A stretch of DNA of 64,000 nucleotides from Microbacterium bovistercoris (GTDB lineage: Bacteria; Actinomycetota; Actinomycetes; Actinomycetales; Microbacteriaceae), in contig NZ_QUAB01000037.1 of NCBI RefSeq assembly GCF_003387575.1, positions 1-64,000 on the forward strand. The letters run 5' to 3'. Positions 63,082 through 64,000 of the stretch are shown here, piece by piece (position 1 is the stretch's first letter; every line of letters begins with the position of its first letter). Under the pieces are notes generated by a model. The model made no database searches and was not told the origin of the DNA. It saw only the letters and a list, made by a program, of their open reading frames with translations. The translations under genes and the position numbers were made by a program.

Positions 63082-63873
63082 TCAGACCTCCGGACTCAGA
63101 TCCTCCGGCTCCCCGAACACGATCACGGGATGCCCGGCATGCTCGACGACCTCGGCCGAGACCCGCCACACCCGCTGCACGCACTCCGGGGTGAGCACTT
63201 CGGCGGGGGGACCGGCCGCGCAGACGACGCCGCCGTCGAGCACGACGACGTGATCGGCGAACCGCGCCGCATGATTCAAGTCGTGCAGCGCCGAGACCAC
63301 GGTCAGCCCGTCGGCGGCCAACTCGCGCAGCAACCGCAGTGACGAGAGCTGGGCGTGCACGTCGAGGTGGTTCGTCGGTTCGTCGCAGAGCAGCAGCTGT
63401 GGCTGCTGTGCGAGTGCTCTCGCCAGGTTCGCGCGCTGGCGCTCACCGCCCGACAGAGTGGATGCCTCGCGGTCGGCGAACACGTCGGCTCCGGTGCGCC
63501 GCAGACTCTCCTCGACGATGCCCTCGTCGTCGGAGCTGGCGGCCGCCAGCCAGCTCTGATGCGGGATGCGGCCGAGCTCGACGATCTCGCGCACGGTGAG
63601 CCCGTCGGCCTCGGTCCATTCCTGCTCGACCAGCGCAATGCGCCGCGCGCGCTCGCGTCTGCTCAGTCCGCGCAGTTCACGGCCGTCGTGGGCGATGGTC
63701 CCCTCCTGCGCGGTGAGTACTCCCGCGATCAGTCGCAGCAGGGTGCTCTTCCCGGCGCCGTTCGGACCGAGTACGGCCGTCACGGCCCCGGCCGGCGCCG
63801 TGATGTCGATGCCGTCCACGATCATCCGCCCGCCGGCGGTGTACCGCAGCCGGTCGGTGCGCAGCCCGCTCAT
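63082..63873 (-). CDS. ABC transporter ATP-binding protein (siderophore/haem type)
   Basis: 263 residues of the FecE/FepC/HmuV group. Walker A GPNGAGKST (about 34-42), Q-loop ALVEQEW, signature LSGGERQR (about 140-147), Walker B LLLCDEP, and H-loop ALHDLNHAARF. It would energise an FecCD-type permease for iron-siderophore, haem or cobalamin; partners are not in view and may lie beyond the right edge. The start at 63873 is favoured because longer frames run into a palindromic element. Confidence 0.88.
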   Translation of the reverse strand: MSGLRTDRLRYTAGGRMIVDGIDITAPAGAVTAVLGPNGAGKSTLLRLIAGVLTAQEGTIAHDGRELRGLSRRERARRIALVEQEWTEADGLTVREIVELGRIPHQSWLAAASSDDEGIVEESLRRTGADVFADREASTLSGGERQRANLARALAQQPQLLLCDEPTNHLDVHAQLSSLRLLRELAADGLTVVSALHDLNHAARFADHVVVLDGGVVCAAGPPAEVLTPECVQRVWRVSAEVVEHAGHPVIVFGEPEDLSPEV

Positions 63874-63917
63874 GTGGCGATCCCATCGCGCGCGGCTCGG
63901 CATCCGTTTGCCCGGGG

Positions 63918-63980
63918 CAGGAGATCGCGCGAGAACAGGACGTTTCCGCGGCATCCGTCCTGTTCCGAGCGGATCTCCTG
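63918..63980. repeat. Palindromic element upstream of the ABC ATPase gene
   Basis: CAGGAGATC...GAACAGGACG pairs with CGTCCTGTTC...GATCTCCTG (63918-63942 and 63956-63980; two inner mismatches), about 63 bp. It fills most of the stretch between the ATPase start and the window edge. Confidence 0.7.
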
Positions 63981-64000
63981 TTTCCGGTGACGATGCGTGC

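Noticed and set aside
63874..63954. N-terminal extension of the ABC ATPase
   Set aside because: It would translate the palindromic element at 63918-63980. The start at 63873 gives the usual family length.

Overview
This is a high-GC actinobacterial chromosome segment centred on the replication origin. The order (DUF3566)-gyrA-gyrB-dciA-recF-GNAT-dnaN-oriC-dnaA / rpmH-rnpA-yidD-yidC-khpB-rsmG-parA-parB, the trxA-trxB-murJ-DUF6049-methyltransferase-cca block, coenzyme F420 genes and class-E-type LAxTG anchoring all suit the family Microbacteriaceae, most likely Microbacterium. This assignment rests on gene order and protein style, not on a database search.

Layout. 1-9440 (mostly minus strand): gyrase, DciA, RecF, DnaN and the dnaN-dnaA gap carrying perfect DnaA boxes (oriC). 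9441-14328: dnaA, then the divergent rpmH-to-rsmG operon. 14329-18312: about 4 kb with no convincing gene, holding twelve parS or parS-like sites; part of it (about 16538-17470) is a degenerate tandem array with a period near 175 bp and one parS per unit, next to a truncated IS256-type transposase. 18313-22500: a small hypothetical gene, parA (a parS lies in its first codons), parB, a ParB-like-fold gene with a PHO box, thioredoxin. 22500-30050: trxB, murJ, DUF6049, a methyltransferase, an LLM oxidoreductase. 30074-35176: a giant cell-wall-anchored metallophosphoesterase behind PHO boxes. 35196-45782: cca, a GAF regulator with an aldehyde dehydrogenase/DUF779 pair, and a peptide-type ABC transporter. 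45800-51840: a VapBC module, a UvrD-like helicase, hypothetical genes. 51843-59286: a surface-polysaccharide locus built around a nonulosonic acid (sialic-acid-like, probably Kdn). 59287-61135: rpsF-ssb-rpsR-rplI. 61188-63016: cofE and fgd. 63082-63873: a siderophore/haem-type ABC ATPase.

How it fits together. Four promoters (upstream of 20780, 30199, 51904 and 57041) share 11-nt-spaced GTTCACC-like repeats, the last ending exactly 5 nt before a -10-like hexamer. This matches the PHO box of actinobacterial PhoP. It predicts that phosphate starvation induces the secreted phosphatase, the ParB-like protein and both halves of the nonulosonic-acid polymer locus. The simplest reading is a switch to a phosphate-free wall polymer, by analogy with teichoic-to-teichuronic acid exchange in Bacillus.

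Two kinds of short repeat are scattered through the window: a CCTGAGC...GAAGG family (between genes, and in frame inside gyrB, recF and a methyltransferase), and 55-85 bp palindromic elements. Several palindromic elements sit in frame in interdomain linkers or tails of proteins; others lie 9 nt after stop codons, including around both VapBC modules.
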